Below, piece by piece: positions 35,554 to 44,300 of a stretch of 64,000 nucleotides of DNA; position 1 is the stretch's first letter; every line of letters starts with the position of its first letter. The position numbers were made by a program, and so were the translations under genes. The notes below the pieces were generated by a model. It did no database searches. It had not been told where the DNA came from and was given only the letters and a program-made list of their open reading frames with translations. Source of the DNA: Comamonadaceae bacterium M7527 (GTDB taxonomy: Bacteria; Pseudomonadota; Gammaproteobacteria; Burkholderiales; Burkholderiaceae_C); the NCBI GenBank assembly GCA_021044545.1, contig CP087990.1, positions 1,488,001 to 1,552,000 on the forward strand, read 5' to 3'.

Positions 35554-36831
35554 TCAAGCCTTGGCCAAAGCCTGCTCCAGGTCTGCAATCAAGTCATCAA
35601 TGTGCTCAATGCCTATAGACAAGCGCACCATGTCGCGTGACACACCAGCTTTGGCCAGCTCTGTCTCATTCAGCTGGCGGTGAGTTGTAGACGCCGGGTG
35701 ACAGGCCAAGGACTTGGCGTCGCCGATGTTGACCAAACGGGTGAACAACGCCAGCGCATCCTGGAAGGCGGTGCCTGCGGCCAGTGGATCAGCCGCCTTT
35801 AGGCCAAAGCTGATGATGCCTGAGGCACGACCACCCATTTGACGCTTGACCAAGGCATAGTCAGCGTGGTCTGGCAAGCCTGCGTAATTGACCCAGGCAA
35901 TTTTGGCGTGGCCCTTCAAGAACTGCGCCACCTTCACGGCGTTGTCGCAGATGCGGTCCATGCGCAAGGCCAGTGTTTCAATGCCTTGCAAAATTTGGAA
36001 TGCGTTCATGGGGCTAAGTGCTGCACCCATGTTGCGCAGTGGTACCACGCGGGCGCGGCCAATAAAGGCTGCAGGGCCAAGCGCTTCGGTGTACACCACG
36101 CCGTGGTAGCTCACATCTGGCTCGTTGAGGCGCTTGAAGCGCGCCTTGTGTTCAGCCCAGGGGAATTTGCCTGAGTCAACAATAATGCCGCCAATGGTGG
36201 TGCCGTGGCCGCCCAGGTATTTGGTGAGTGAGTGCACCACAATATCAGCGCCATGCTCGATGGGGCGGCACAGCGCCGGGCTTGGCACAGTGTTGTCCAC
36301 AATGAGTGGCACGCCATGCTTGTGTGCAATGTCGGCCAACGCCTTGATATCGGTCACGTTGCCCAGCGGGTTACCCACTGACTCGCAGTACAAGGCCTTG
36401 GTGTGCTCGTCAATCAAGGACTCAAAGGTTTCTGGCTTGCTGGCGTCGGCAAAGCGGGTTTCTATGCCCATTTGCGGCAACGTGTGGGCCAGCAAGTTGT
36501 AAGTGCCACCGTAGAGCTGCGAGGCCGACACGATGTTGTCGCCGGACTCTGCAATGGTTTGAATCGCGTAGGTGATGGCAGACATGCCAGAGGCCACGGC
36601 CAGTGCGCCAACGCCGCCTTCAAGTGCCGCCACACGCGCCTCAAGTACGCCATTGGTGGGGTTCATGATGCGCGAGTAAATATTGCCCGGCACTTTCAGG
36701 TCGAACAAGTCTGCGCCGTGCTGCGTGTCATCAAACGCATAGGCCACGGTTTGGTAAATCGGCACCGCCACGGCCTTGGTGGTGGGGTCTGGCGAAAAGC
36801 CAGCGTGTACGGCCAGTGTTTCCAACTTCAT
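35554..36831 (-). CDS. metY: O-acetylhomoserine aminocarboxypropyltransferase (sulfhydrylase)
   Basis: PLP enzyme that makes homocysteine from O-acetylhomoserine and sulfide, 425 residues. The cofactor Lys is in VVHSLTKYLGGHGT near residue 208. The N-terminus KLETLAVHAGFSPDPTT and YSRIMNPTNGVLE are typical of the long MetY form. The start is ATG 36831 with AGGAG upstream. It follows metF by 34 bases and closes the run that begins at the SAH riboswitch. Confidence 0.93.
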   Translation of the reverse strand: MKLETLAVHAGFSPDPTTKAVAVPIYQTVAYAFDDTQHGADLFDLKVPGNIYSRIMNPTNGVLEARVAALEGGVGALAVASGMSAITYAIQTIAESGDNIVSASQLYGGTYNLLAHTLPQMGIETRFADASKPETFESLIDEHTKALYCESVGNPLGNVTDIKALADIAHKHGVPLIVDNTVPSPALCRPIEHGADIVVHSLTKYLGGHGTTIGGIIVDSGKFPWAEHKARFKRLNEPDVSYHGVVYTEALGPAAFIGRARVVPLRNMGAALSPMNAFQILQGIETLALRMDRICDNAVKVAQFLKGHAKIAWVNYAGLPDHADYALVKRQMGGRASGIISFGLKAADPLAAGTAFQDALALFTRLVNIGDAKSLACHPASTTHRQLNETELAKAGVSRDMVRLSIGIEHIDDLIADLEQALAKA

Positions 36832-36865
36832 ATGTGTCTCCTGTTTAAAACGGGTGGTTCAGCAA

Positions 36866-37693
36866 CTACAAGCCAACTTCATCGCAAATGGCCAGCACGG
36901 GCTCGCTTTGATTCATGGTGTAAAAATGCACGCCCGGTACGCCGCCATTATTGAGCTGGTCTACCAAGTCAACGATGACATCATGCCCGAAGGACTTGAT
37001 GGACGCGGTGTCGTCGCCAAAGCCTTGCAAGCGCAGGCGAATCCAGCGCGGTATTTCTGCGCCGCACATGTCTGAAAAACGCATGAGCTGCGCACTGTTG
37101 GTAATGGGCATGATGCCTGGCACGACGGGCACGTCAACACCCAGCTTGTAAATGTCATCTACAAAGCGAAAGTAGGCGTCGCTGTTGAAGAAGTACTGGG
37201 TAATGGCCGAATGCGCACCGGCTTGCACCTTGGTGACAAAGGCTTGCAAGTCAGCCTCGGCGCTGCGCGCTTGCGGGTGTATCTCAGGGTAGGCGGCCAC
37301 TTCAATGTGAAAGTCGTCGCCAAACTCGGCGCGAATGAATGCCACCAGGTCGCTGGCGTAATGAAACTCGCCACCAGCGCCGTAACCACTGGGCAAGTCG
37401 CCACGCAAGGCCACCAGGCGCTTCACGCCCATGCGCTTCAGCGTATGCAACTGCTCACGCACAGAGGCCTTGGTGGCACCAATGCAGGAGAAGTGCGAGG
37501 CAGCAGCCACGCCTTCGTCCAATATGTCTTGCACCATGGCAAATGTGCCCACTTGCGTAGAGCCGCCGGCGCCAAAGGTGACTGAGCAAAATTCGGGTTT
37601 TTTGGCGTACAGCGCCTTGCGCACCTCGCGCTGTTTCAGCGCGCCTTCTGGCGTTTTGGTTGGAAAAAACTCAAAGCTGACTGGTAGCGTCAT
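36866..37693 (-). CDS. metF: Methylenetetrahydrofolate reductase [NAD(P)H]
   Basis: Flavoenzyme that reduces 5,10-methylene-THF to 5-methyl-THF for methionine synthesis, 275 residues. SFEFFPTKTPEG with the catalytic Glu lies near residue 7. RGDLPSG, ITQYFFNSDAYFRFVD and VPGIMPITN follow. The start is ATG 37693, inside the end of tlyA (23-base overlap). Confidence 0.95.
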   Translation of the reverse strand: MTLPVSFEFFPTKTPEGALKQREVRKALYAKKPEFCSVTFGAGGSTQVGTFAMVQDILDEGVAAASHFSCIGATKASVREQLHTLKRMGVKRLVALRGDLPSGYGAGGEFHYASDLVAFIRAEFGDDFHIEVAAYPEIHPQARSAEADLQAFVTKVQAGAHSAITQYFFNSDAYFRFVDDIYKLGVDVPVVPGIMPITNSAQLMRFSDMCGAEIPRWIRLRLQGFGDDTASIKSFGHDVIVDLVDQLNNGGVPGVHFYTMNQSEPVLAICDEVGL

Positions 37694-38483
37694 AGCGTGC
37701 CCACATAAAAAATTCACGGTTGCCGTCACCGCCGGTGATGGCACTTTCAAAAAAATCCAAGCACTGCAAACCGTGCTCGGTCGCAGCGCTTTGCAGCTGC
37801 TGCTCAACCTGCTTGTAACTGTTGGCGCTTTTCACCAGGCCGCCTTTGCCTATGTCTGCAGGCTGCAGCTCAAACTGGGGCTTGACCAGCATCAACACGG
37901 CGGCACCCGGCTTTAGCAAGGGCAGCACACCTGGCCACACCTTGACCTGCGAGATAAACGACACGTCGCCCACCAAGGCATCAAAACCGTCTACCGCGCG
38001 GCTATGCCACTGCGTATTGCTGTGCGCCTGCATGGCGCTTTGCAACGCGTCGGGCTGGTGGTCTCTGGCGTTGAAGCCCTCAACACTGACGACTTGTGCG
38101 TGGTCTTTGAGGCGCGGGTGCAGCTGGTCACGCCCCACATCCAGGCCCAATACGCCTTGCGCGCCTTGTTGCAGCAAACAATCGGTAAAACCGCCAGTGC
38201 TTTGGCCCACATCGACGCACCACAAACCTTTTGGCGACCAACCGGTATGCGCCAGGGCACCCGCGAGTTTTTGCCCGCCACGCGACACGTACCTGGACGC
38301 CTCGGTGTCTGTTGACGCCAGTTCACAGTCATCAGGCACCACTTCACCTGCTTTGCGTGGCGTGCGCCATTCGGCGTCACTGCCTGCGGCCCGCCAGCGC
38401 AAGGCTTGCTCGTCTATGAGCCGTTGCGCGGCGGAGCGCGAGGGCGCAAGCCCTCGCGCCACAGCCAGTTGGTCTATGCGCAC
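37671..38483 (-). CDS. tlyA: TlyA-family rRNA (cytidine-2'-O)-methyltransferase
   Basis: S4-domain/FtsJ-like methyltransferase of 270 residues. The S4 domain (MRIDQLAVARGLAPSRSAAQ) is at residues 1-60 and the SAM motif CVDVGQSTGGFTDCLL is near residue 90. VSRGGQKLAGAL precedes it. In mycobacteria, TlyA methylates 16S and 23S rRNA; here the target is inferred. The start is ATG 38483, 5 bases after the ahcY stop. A perfect 10-bp hairpin lies in its first 50 bases. Sitting between ahcY and metF makes it a SAM-dependent gene under the same leader. Confidence 0.92.
   Translation of the reverse strand: MRIDQLAVARGLAPSRSAAQRLIDEQALRWRAAGSDAEWRTPRKAGEVVPDDCELASTDTEASRYVSRGGQKLAGALAHTGWSPKGLWCVDVGQSTGGFTDCLLQQGAQGVLGLDVGRDQLHPRLKDHAQVVSVEGFNARDHQPDALQSAMQAHSNTQWHSRAVDGFDALVGDVSFISQVKVWPGVLPLLKPGAAVLMLVKPQFELQPADIGKGGLVKSANSYKQVEQQLQSAATEHGLQCLDFFESAITGGDGNREFFMWARYDATSQL
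38436..38459 (-). repeat. Strong hairpin at the start of tlyA
   Basis: gcgcgagggc and gccctcgcgc are perfect 10-bp complements around a 4-base loop. The structure spans bases about 25-48 of tlyA and encodes part of the S4 domain. In mRNA it could slow ribosomes or set processing, but it may be no more than a codon-bias accident. Confidence 0.55.
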
Positions 38484-38488
38484 CCTGC

Positions 38489-39925
38489 TTAGTAGCGGTA
38501 GGTTTCTGGCTTGTAAGGGCCAGTTTGCGCAACGCCAATGTACTTGGCCTGGTCGCTGGTCAGCTCTGTAAGCTGCGCACCAACCTTGGCCAGGTGCAAG
38601 CGGGCAACCTTCTCGTCCAAATGCTTTGGCAACACGTACACCTTGCCTTCTTCGTAGAAGTCTGGGCGTGTGAAGATTTCAATTTGCGCCATGGTTTGGT
38701 TGGCAAATGAGCTGCTCATCACAAAGCTTGGGTGACCAGTGCCACAGCCCAGGTTGACCAAACGGCCCTTGGCCAACAGAATCACGCGCTTGCCGTCCGG
38801 GAAGATCACGTGGTCAACCTGTGGCTTGATTTCTTCCCATGTGCAGCCTTCCAAACCGGCCACGTCGATTTCGTTGTCGAAGTGTCCAATGTTGCAAACA
38901 ATGGACTGGTCTTTCATCTTGTCCATGTGCGCACGGGTGATGATGTCCTTGTTACCGGTGGCCGTTACAAAAATATCAGCCTTGTCAGCGGCGTAGTCCA
39001 TGGTGACCACGCGGTAGCCTTCCATGGCGGCTTGCAGTGCACAGATAGGGTCCACTTCTGTTACCCACACCTGGGCGCTGAGTGCGCGCAACGCCTGGGC
39101 GCTGCCCTTGCCCACGTCGCCGTAGCCAGCCACCACAGCCACTTTGCCGGCGATCATCACGTCGGTGGCGCGCTTGATACCGTCGACCAATGACTCGCGG
39201 CAGCCGTACAGGTTGTCAAACTTGCTCTTGGTCACAGAGTCGTTTACGTTGATGGCGCGCAGCTTCAAGGTGCCGGCAGCGCTCATCTCGTTCAGGCGCA
39301 ACACGCCTGTGGTGGTCTCTTCGGTAACGCCAATGATGTTGGGCAAACGGCGGCTGTAAAAGCTTGGGTCAACAGCCAGCTTTTTCTTGATGGATGCAAA
39401 CAAGAAGGTCTCTTCTTCGCTGCCTGGGTTGTCCAGCACACTGATGTCGGCTTCCGCACGCACACCCAGATGCATCAGGCCGGTGGCGTCACCGCCATCG
39501 TCCAGAATCATGTTGGGGCCTTCTTCTGGCGTACCCTTTGCACCATCAAATTCAAAAATGCGGTGGGTAAAGTCCCAGTACTCTTCCAAGCTTTCACCCT
39601 TGAACGCAAACACTGGTGTGCCAGTGGCCACCAAAGCCGCAGCGGCTTGGTCTTGCGTTGAGTAAATGTTGCAAGATGCCCAACGTACTTGTGCGCCCAG
39701 GGCTTGCAAGGTTTCTACCAATACAGCGGTCTGAATGGTCATATGCAAGCTGCCTGTGATGCGCGCGCCCTTAAGCGGCTGCGCTGCAGCAAACTCGTCG
39801 CGAATCGCGATTAGGCCTGGCATTTCGGTTTCGGCAATTTTGATTTCTTTGCGCCCCCAAGCGGCCAATGCAATGTCTGCAATGACGTGGTCGGTCGCGT
39901 TTTCGGGTTTGATAGCTGCGTTCAT
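38489..39925 (-). CDS. ahcY: Adenosylhomocysteinase
   Basis: NAD-dependent hydrolase that splits SAH to adenosine and homocysteine, 478 residues. The NAD-binding GYGDVGKGSAQALRAL lies near residue 270. NDSVTKSKFDNLYGCRESL and the C-terminal KPETYRY are signature parts. The start is ATG 39925, with GGAG upstream that pairs with an anti-Shine-Dalgarno segment in the leader. It is the first gene of ahcY-tlyA-metF-metY, downstream of an SAH riboswitch. Confidence 0.97.
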   Translation of the reverse strand: MNAAIKPENATDHVIADIALAAWGRKEIKIAETEMPGLIAIRDEFAAAQPLKGARITGSLHMTIQTAVLVETLQALGAQVRWASCNIYSTQDQAAAALVATGTPVFAFKGESLEEYWDFTHRIFEFDGAKGTPEEGPNMILDDGGDATGLMHLGVRAEADISVLDNPGSEEETFLFASIKKKLAVDPSFYSRRLPNIIGVTEETTTGVLRLNEMSAAGTLKLRAINVNDSVTKSKFDNLYGCRESLVDGIKRATDVMIAGKVAVVAGYGDVGKGSAQALRALSAQVWVTEVDPICALQAAMEGYRVVTMDYAADKADIFVTATGNKDIITRAHMDKMKDQSIVCNIGHFDNEIDVAGLEGCTWEEIKPQVDHVIFPDGKRVILLAKGRLVNLGCGTGHPSFVMSSSFANQTMAQIEIFTRPDFYEEGKVYVLPKHLDEKVARLHLAKVGAQLTELTSDQAKYIGVAQTGPYKPETYRY

Positions 39926-39931
39926 GAGAAG

Positions 39932-39973
39932 CTCCACAATTGGTTTCGGACAAAACCATGCGCTAATGTGGAG
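39932..39973 (-). promoter_or_regulatory. Ribosome-site-sequestering hairpin of the ahcY riboswitch
   Basis: In the mRNA, CUCCACA (39973-39967) can pair with UGUGGAG (39938-39932), which includes the GGAG ribosome site of ahcY. Inside is a second perfect stem UGGUUU/AAACCA (39958-39941). This points to control of translation start. Confidence 0.66.
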
Positions 39974-40003
39974 AGAACGAGTAGGCTCACCGCATAGAAC
40001 ATG

Positions 40004-40068
40004 GGTGAGCGCCGTTTACAGTCCGAGCCTCACTTTGAATGCTTCAAAGCTGCAGCGCCCCTCGGATA
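40004..40068 (-). promoter_or_regulatory. S-adenosylhomocysteine (SAH) riboswitch
   Basis: The aptamer is recognised by its conserved blocks, read on the minus strand: AUCCGAGGGGCGCUGCA, then GAGGCUCGGA, then ACGGCGCUCACC. UCCGAG pairs with CUCGGA. GGGCGC can pair with GCGCUC, giving the expected long-range helix with one G-U. A variable stem CUUUGAA/UUCAAAG has a 3-base loop. It lies about 80 bases before ahcY, the usual target. SAH binding should turn expression on. The 3' block GCUCACC can also pair with GGUGAGC (39991-39985), a candidate alternative helix. Confidence 0.9.
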
Positions 40069-40074
40069 CCAGCT

Positions 40075-40080
40075 ATTGTA
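40075..40080 (-). promoter_or_regulatory. Candidate -10 box of the ahcY operon
   Basis: TACAAT on the minus strand lies 7 bases before the first riboswitch block, so transcription would start at the aptamer. No good -35 match is found at 16-18 bases. Confidence 0.45.
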
Positions 40081-40168
40081 ACCAAGGCGGCATACTACGC
40101 GATAGTCTTGGCAGCAATAACCCCGCCAACAGACGACCGCTGCCCAACAGCTGCCACGCCGCCATTGC

Positions 40169-41395
40169 ATGACCTCACCTGTTCACACCAACACCAAAGC
40201 CTTGTATGCACTGCTGGCATCAACCTTTTTTGAGTTGACGGGCGTGTTCATGCTGCTGCCGCTGAACCTGTTGCGGCTTAAAGAGGCTGGGTTGGATACG
40301 GCGACAGCGGGTTTGTTTGCTGCTGCGTCTTACTTGGCCATATTTCTCATCACGCCATTCGCTTCCACCATTACACAGCGCCTGGGCAGGCGCAATACGC
40401 TGTGGCTAACCGCCGTGGTGCCTGCGATGACCGCACTGGTTTTTGCGCTGTCGCCGTGGGTTGCCAGCTGGTTTGCGGCGCAAGCCATTGCCGGTATGTT
40501 TGGCGGCTTGCGCTGGGTGCTGGCCGAGTCTATGGTGGCTGAGTTTGCGCCGCCATCCAAGCGCGGGCGCTTTGTGGGCTTGTTTGAAACGTTGGTGGGC
40601 GTCACCTTTGTGCTGGGTCCGCTGGTGTTGGCGTGGGTGGGCCCCACTGATAGCCATGCGCTGTGGCTGGCCCTTGCATTTATCGTGCTGGGCGCAGCCT
40701 TCACAACACTCATTCCCAAACTGCCCAGTGCCAGCCACCAAGGCGCCGAGCACCTAGGTGTACGCGGCGTATGGACGGCGCTAACGGCTTACCCAGTGAT
40801 CATGCTGGCTGGGTTTTTGGGTGGCTTTTTTGAGGCGGGCCTCACATCCATATTGCCGCTTTATGGCTTGCAACTGAATTGGACCGCCAGCGCCTCCACA
40901 CTGCTGGTAGCGGCCAGCGGCTTTGGCAGTGCCTTGCTGATGCTGCCTGCAGGCATGCTGGCAGACCATTTGTCCAAGCCCTTGGCAAGTGGACAGCCGC
41001 GCGCTTTTTGGGGCAGCGCACACCACACGCGCCTGCAACTGATGCGCGCGTCTGCATGGGTCACCCTGGCAGCCACGGCATTACTGCCGTTTGTCCCGTC
41101 TTACGGTGCATTGGCTTGGCTGGTAGCGTTGCTATGGGGTGGCGCGGGTGGCGTGCTGTATACCTTTGCCATGATAGACATTGGCTCGCGCGAACGCGGT
41201 ACAGCGCTGGTCAGTGGCACGGCCGTGCTGGTGCTGGCTTACACGCTGGGCGGCATGACAGCGCCCGCATTGGGCGCCCTGGCTTTGCAAACATCCGTAC
41301 AAGTGGCGTTCCCGCTGCTGCTGGCGAGCGCAGCGGGCTTGGGTGTGTGGATGTTGGGGTGGCCAGCCACCGATCAGCGCCCTGCTAAGCCCTAG
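40169..41395 (+). CDS. MFS transporter
   Basis: Inner-membrane carrier of 408 residues with about 12 hydrophobic segments. The loop motif between helices 2 and 3 reads ITQRLGRRNTLW, as in the major facilitator superfamily. The substrate is unknown. The start is ATG 40169, and it is divergent from the ahcY leader. Its end runs 11 bases into the end of convergent uvrA. Confidence 0.85.
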   Translation: MTSPVHTNTKALYALLASTFFELTGVFMLLPLNLLRLKEAGLDTATAGLFAAASYLAIFLITPFASTITQRLGRRNTLWLTAVVPAMTALVFALSPWVASWFAAQAIAGMFGGLRWVLAESMVAEFAPPSKRGRFVGLFETLVGVTFVLGPLVLAWVGPTDSHALWLALAFIVLGAAFTTLIPKLPSASHQGAEHLGVRGVWTALTAYPVIMLAGFLGGFFEAGLTSILPLYGLQLNWTASASTLLVAASGFGSALLMLPAGMLADHLSKPLASGQPRAFWGSAHHTRLQLMRASAWVTLAATALLPFVPSYGALAWLVALLWGGAGGVLYTFAMIDIGSRERGTALVSGTAVLVLAYTLGGMTAPALGALALQTSVQVAFPLLLASAAGLGVWMLGWPATDQRPAKP

Positions 41396-44300
41396 CCAAC
41401 ACCGGCGCCAAGGCAAGCCCAGTAGCCGTGCGCAATTGCACCAAGGCCTCCGGCGGTGCGGCAGCGACTATTTGTCCACCTTCGTTGCCGCCGTCTGGCC
41501 CCAGGTCAATAACCCAGTCGGCTTCGGCGATCACGTCCAAATCGTGCTCTATCACCACCACCGAGTGGCCTGCGTCTACCAAGCGGTGCAACACACGTAT
41601 GAGCTTTTCCACGTCGGCCATGTGCAGGCCCACGGTGGGCTCATCCAGTACATACAAGGTGTGCGGTGCTTTTTGGCCGCGCTTGCCTACCTCGTCACGC
41701 ACTTTGGTCAGCTCTGTGACCAGCTTGATGCGCTGCGCCTCACCGCCACTCAAGGTGGGTGACGGCTGGCCCAGTGTGAGGTAGCCCAGCCCCACGTCTT
41801 TCAGAAGCTGCAAGGGATGAGCAATAGAGGGCATGCTGGCAAAGAAGTCGACGGCCTCGTCTACCGCCATGGACAACACATCGCCCACGCTTTTGCCACG
41901 CCAAGTCACGGCCAAGGTCTCGGGGTTGAAGCGCGCACCGTGACAGGCTTCGCACAGCACTTTGACATCTGGCAAAAAGCTCATCTCTACGGTGCGCATG
42001 CCTTGACCTTCACAGCCTGGGCAACGGCCTTCGCCGGTGTTAAACGAAAAGCGTCCTGGCGCATAACCACGTGCTTTGGCTTCAAGTGTTTCAGCAAACA
42101 GCTTGCGCACTGTGTCCCAAAAACCAATATAGGTGGCTGGGCATGAGCGAGGCGTTTTGCCAATAGGTGTTTGGTCAACCTCCAACACGCGGTCCAGCGA
42201 CTGGTAGCCACTCAGACTGGCGCAGCCTACCCACGTTGGCAGCTCAACCGTCTCCCCTTTGGACTGCGCCCGCTTGATGGCTGGCGTGACCGCCATGGCC
42301 ACATTGGTGAGCAACACGTCGCGTGCCAGCGTGGACTTGCCTGAGCCCGACACACCCGTAATCGCGACCAGGCGTTTGAGCGGCACTTGCACACTGACGT
42401 TTTGCAGGTTGTGCAAGTGGGCCCTGGTTAGCACCAATGCACCATCGCCAGCATCGGCATCGGCCGTCGACTTTGGCAAGGCAAACAATCGTCGCGCTTG
42501 CATGGGGTGTTTGATGGCGTCACGCAAGTAACGTCCGGTCACAGACTCATGGGCCTTCATCACGTCGGCCACTGTGCCCTGGGCCACCACGGTGCCGCCG
42601 CGCTTGCCTGCACTGGGGCCTATATCTATCAGGTGGTCGGCGCGGCGAATGGTGTCTTCGTCGTGCTCAACCACCACCAAGGTGTTGCCTTTGCCACCCA
42701 AAGCATGCAGTGCGTTCAACAACATGTGATTGTCACGCGCATGCAAGCCAATAGTGGGCTCATCCAGCACGTAGCAAACGCCTTGCAGGTTGCTGCCCAG
42801 CTGCGCGGCCAGCCTGATGCGCTGCGCTTCACCGCCACTTAACGTAGGTGCGCCACGGTCTAGCGTCAAGTAGCCCAGGCCCACGTCTTGCAGAAATTGC
42901 AAGCGCGATTCGATCTCGGGAATGAGGTCTCTGGCGATGTCTGTCTCGCGGGTGCTGAGCTTCAGTTGCTGCACCCAGCTGTGCACATCGCGCACAGACA
43001 AGCGCGCCACTTCGGCAATGCCCACACCGGCAAACTGCACGGCTCTGGCTTGCGGGTTCAGTCGTGTGCCTGTGCAAGCGGGGCAAGCCTCGTTCACGTC
43101 TTCGTCCAACTCAGGCTCGGCAAAGCTTTGCTCGCGACCGCGGTCTTTGTCGTCGCGCGTAGAGTCGTCCAGCGTGATGCGCTGCACCTTGTTTAAGCGC
43201 AGGCCTGTGCCCACGCACTCGGTACACCAGCCGTGTTTGCTGTTGTAAGAGAACAAGCGGGGATCTAGCTCAGGATAGCTGGTAGCGCAGGTGGGGCAGG
43301 CGCGCAAGCTAGAGGCCACTTGCACCTTGCCAATCGTGGCCGTAGGCAGGCCTTGGGCCATGGCCTCTTTAAGACCACCCAAGCCCACCAACACATGCAC
43401 CACGCCTTTGCCGTGCAACAAGGCCTCTTTGAGCAAGCGGCGCAACTCGCCTTCGTTGTTGGCGTTGACCACCAAGTCGCCCACGGGCAACTCAATGTTG
43501 TGCTCTTTAAAGCGGTCAATGCGCGGGAAGTTGTCTGTGGGCAAAAATTCCCCGTCTACGCGCAAGTACGGGTAACCGCGCGGCTTGGCCCAGTCGGCCA
43601 GCTCGGTGTACACACCTTTTCGCCCAACCACCAGTGGCGCCAACAAACCAATGTGTTGGCCCTTGTGCTGCTTCAACAGGTTGGCCGCCATGGCATCCGG
43701 GGTTTGTGGCAGCACGGCAGCTCCGTCATGCACGCAGTGCTGCGTGCCCAGCTTCACATACAGCAAGCGCAGGTAATGCCACACCTCGGTGGTGGTGCCC
43801 ACTGTGCTCTTGCGCCCGCCCCGGCTTAGACGCTGCTCAATGGCCACGGTAGGCGGTATGCCATATACGGCGTCTACCTCTGGCCTGCCTGCAGGCTGCA
43901 CGATAGAACGCGCATAGGCGTTTAGCGACTCCAGGTAGCGGCGCTGACCTTCGTGGAACAAAATATCAAACGCAAGTGTTGACTTGCCAGAGCCAGACAC
44001 GCCGGAGATGACGTTGAATTTGCCACGCGGAATGTTCAGGCTGATGCCTTTCAAGTTGTGCTCTTTGGCGTTGACGATTTGAATATCGTTTGACGGCTTG
44101 ATGCGCGGCTTGGTGGCATAGGCCGCAGCCTTGTCGCTCACGACATGACCGCCCAAGCCCATGGCCATGTCGTAGTCGCGCATGGCTTTGGCCGTGTGCG
44201 ATGTGGGGTGCTCGCGCAGCGCTTCAGGCGTACCTTGCGCCACTATGTGGCCACCGCCAATGCCGCCTTCGGGGCCCAGGTCTATCAACCAATCAGCCGC

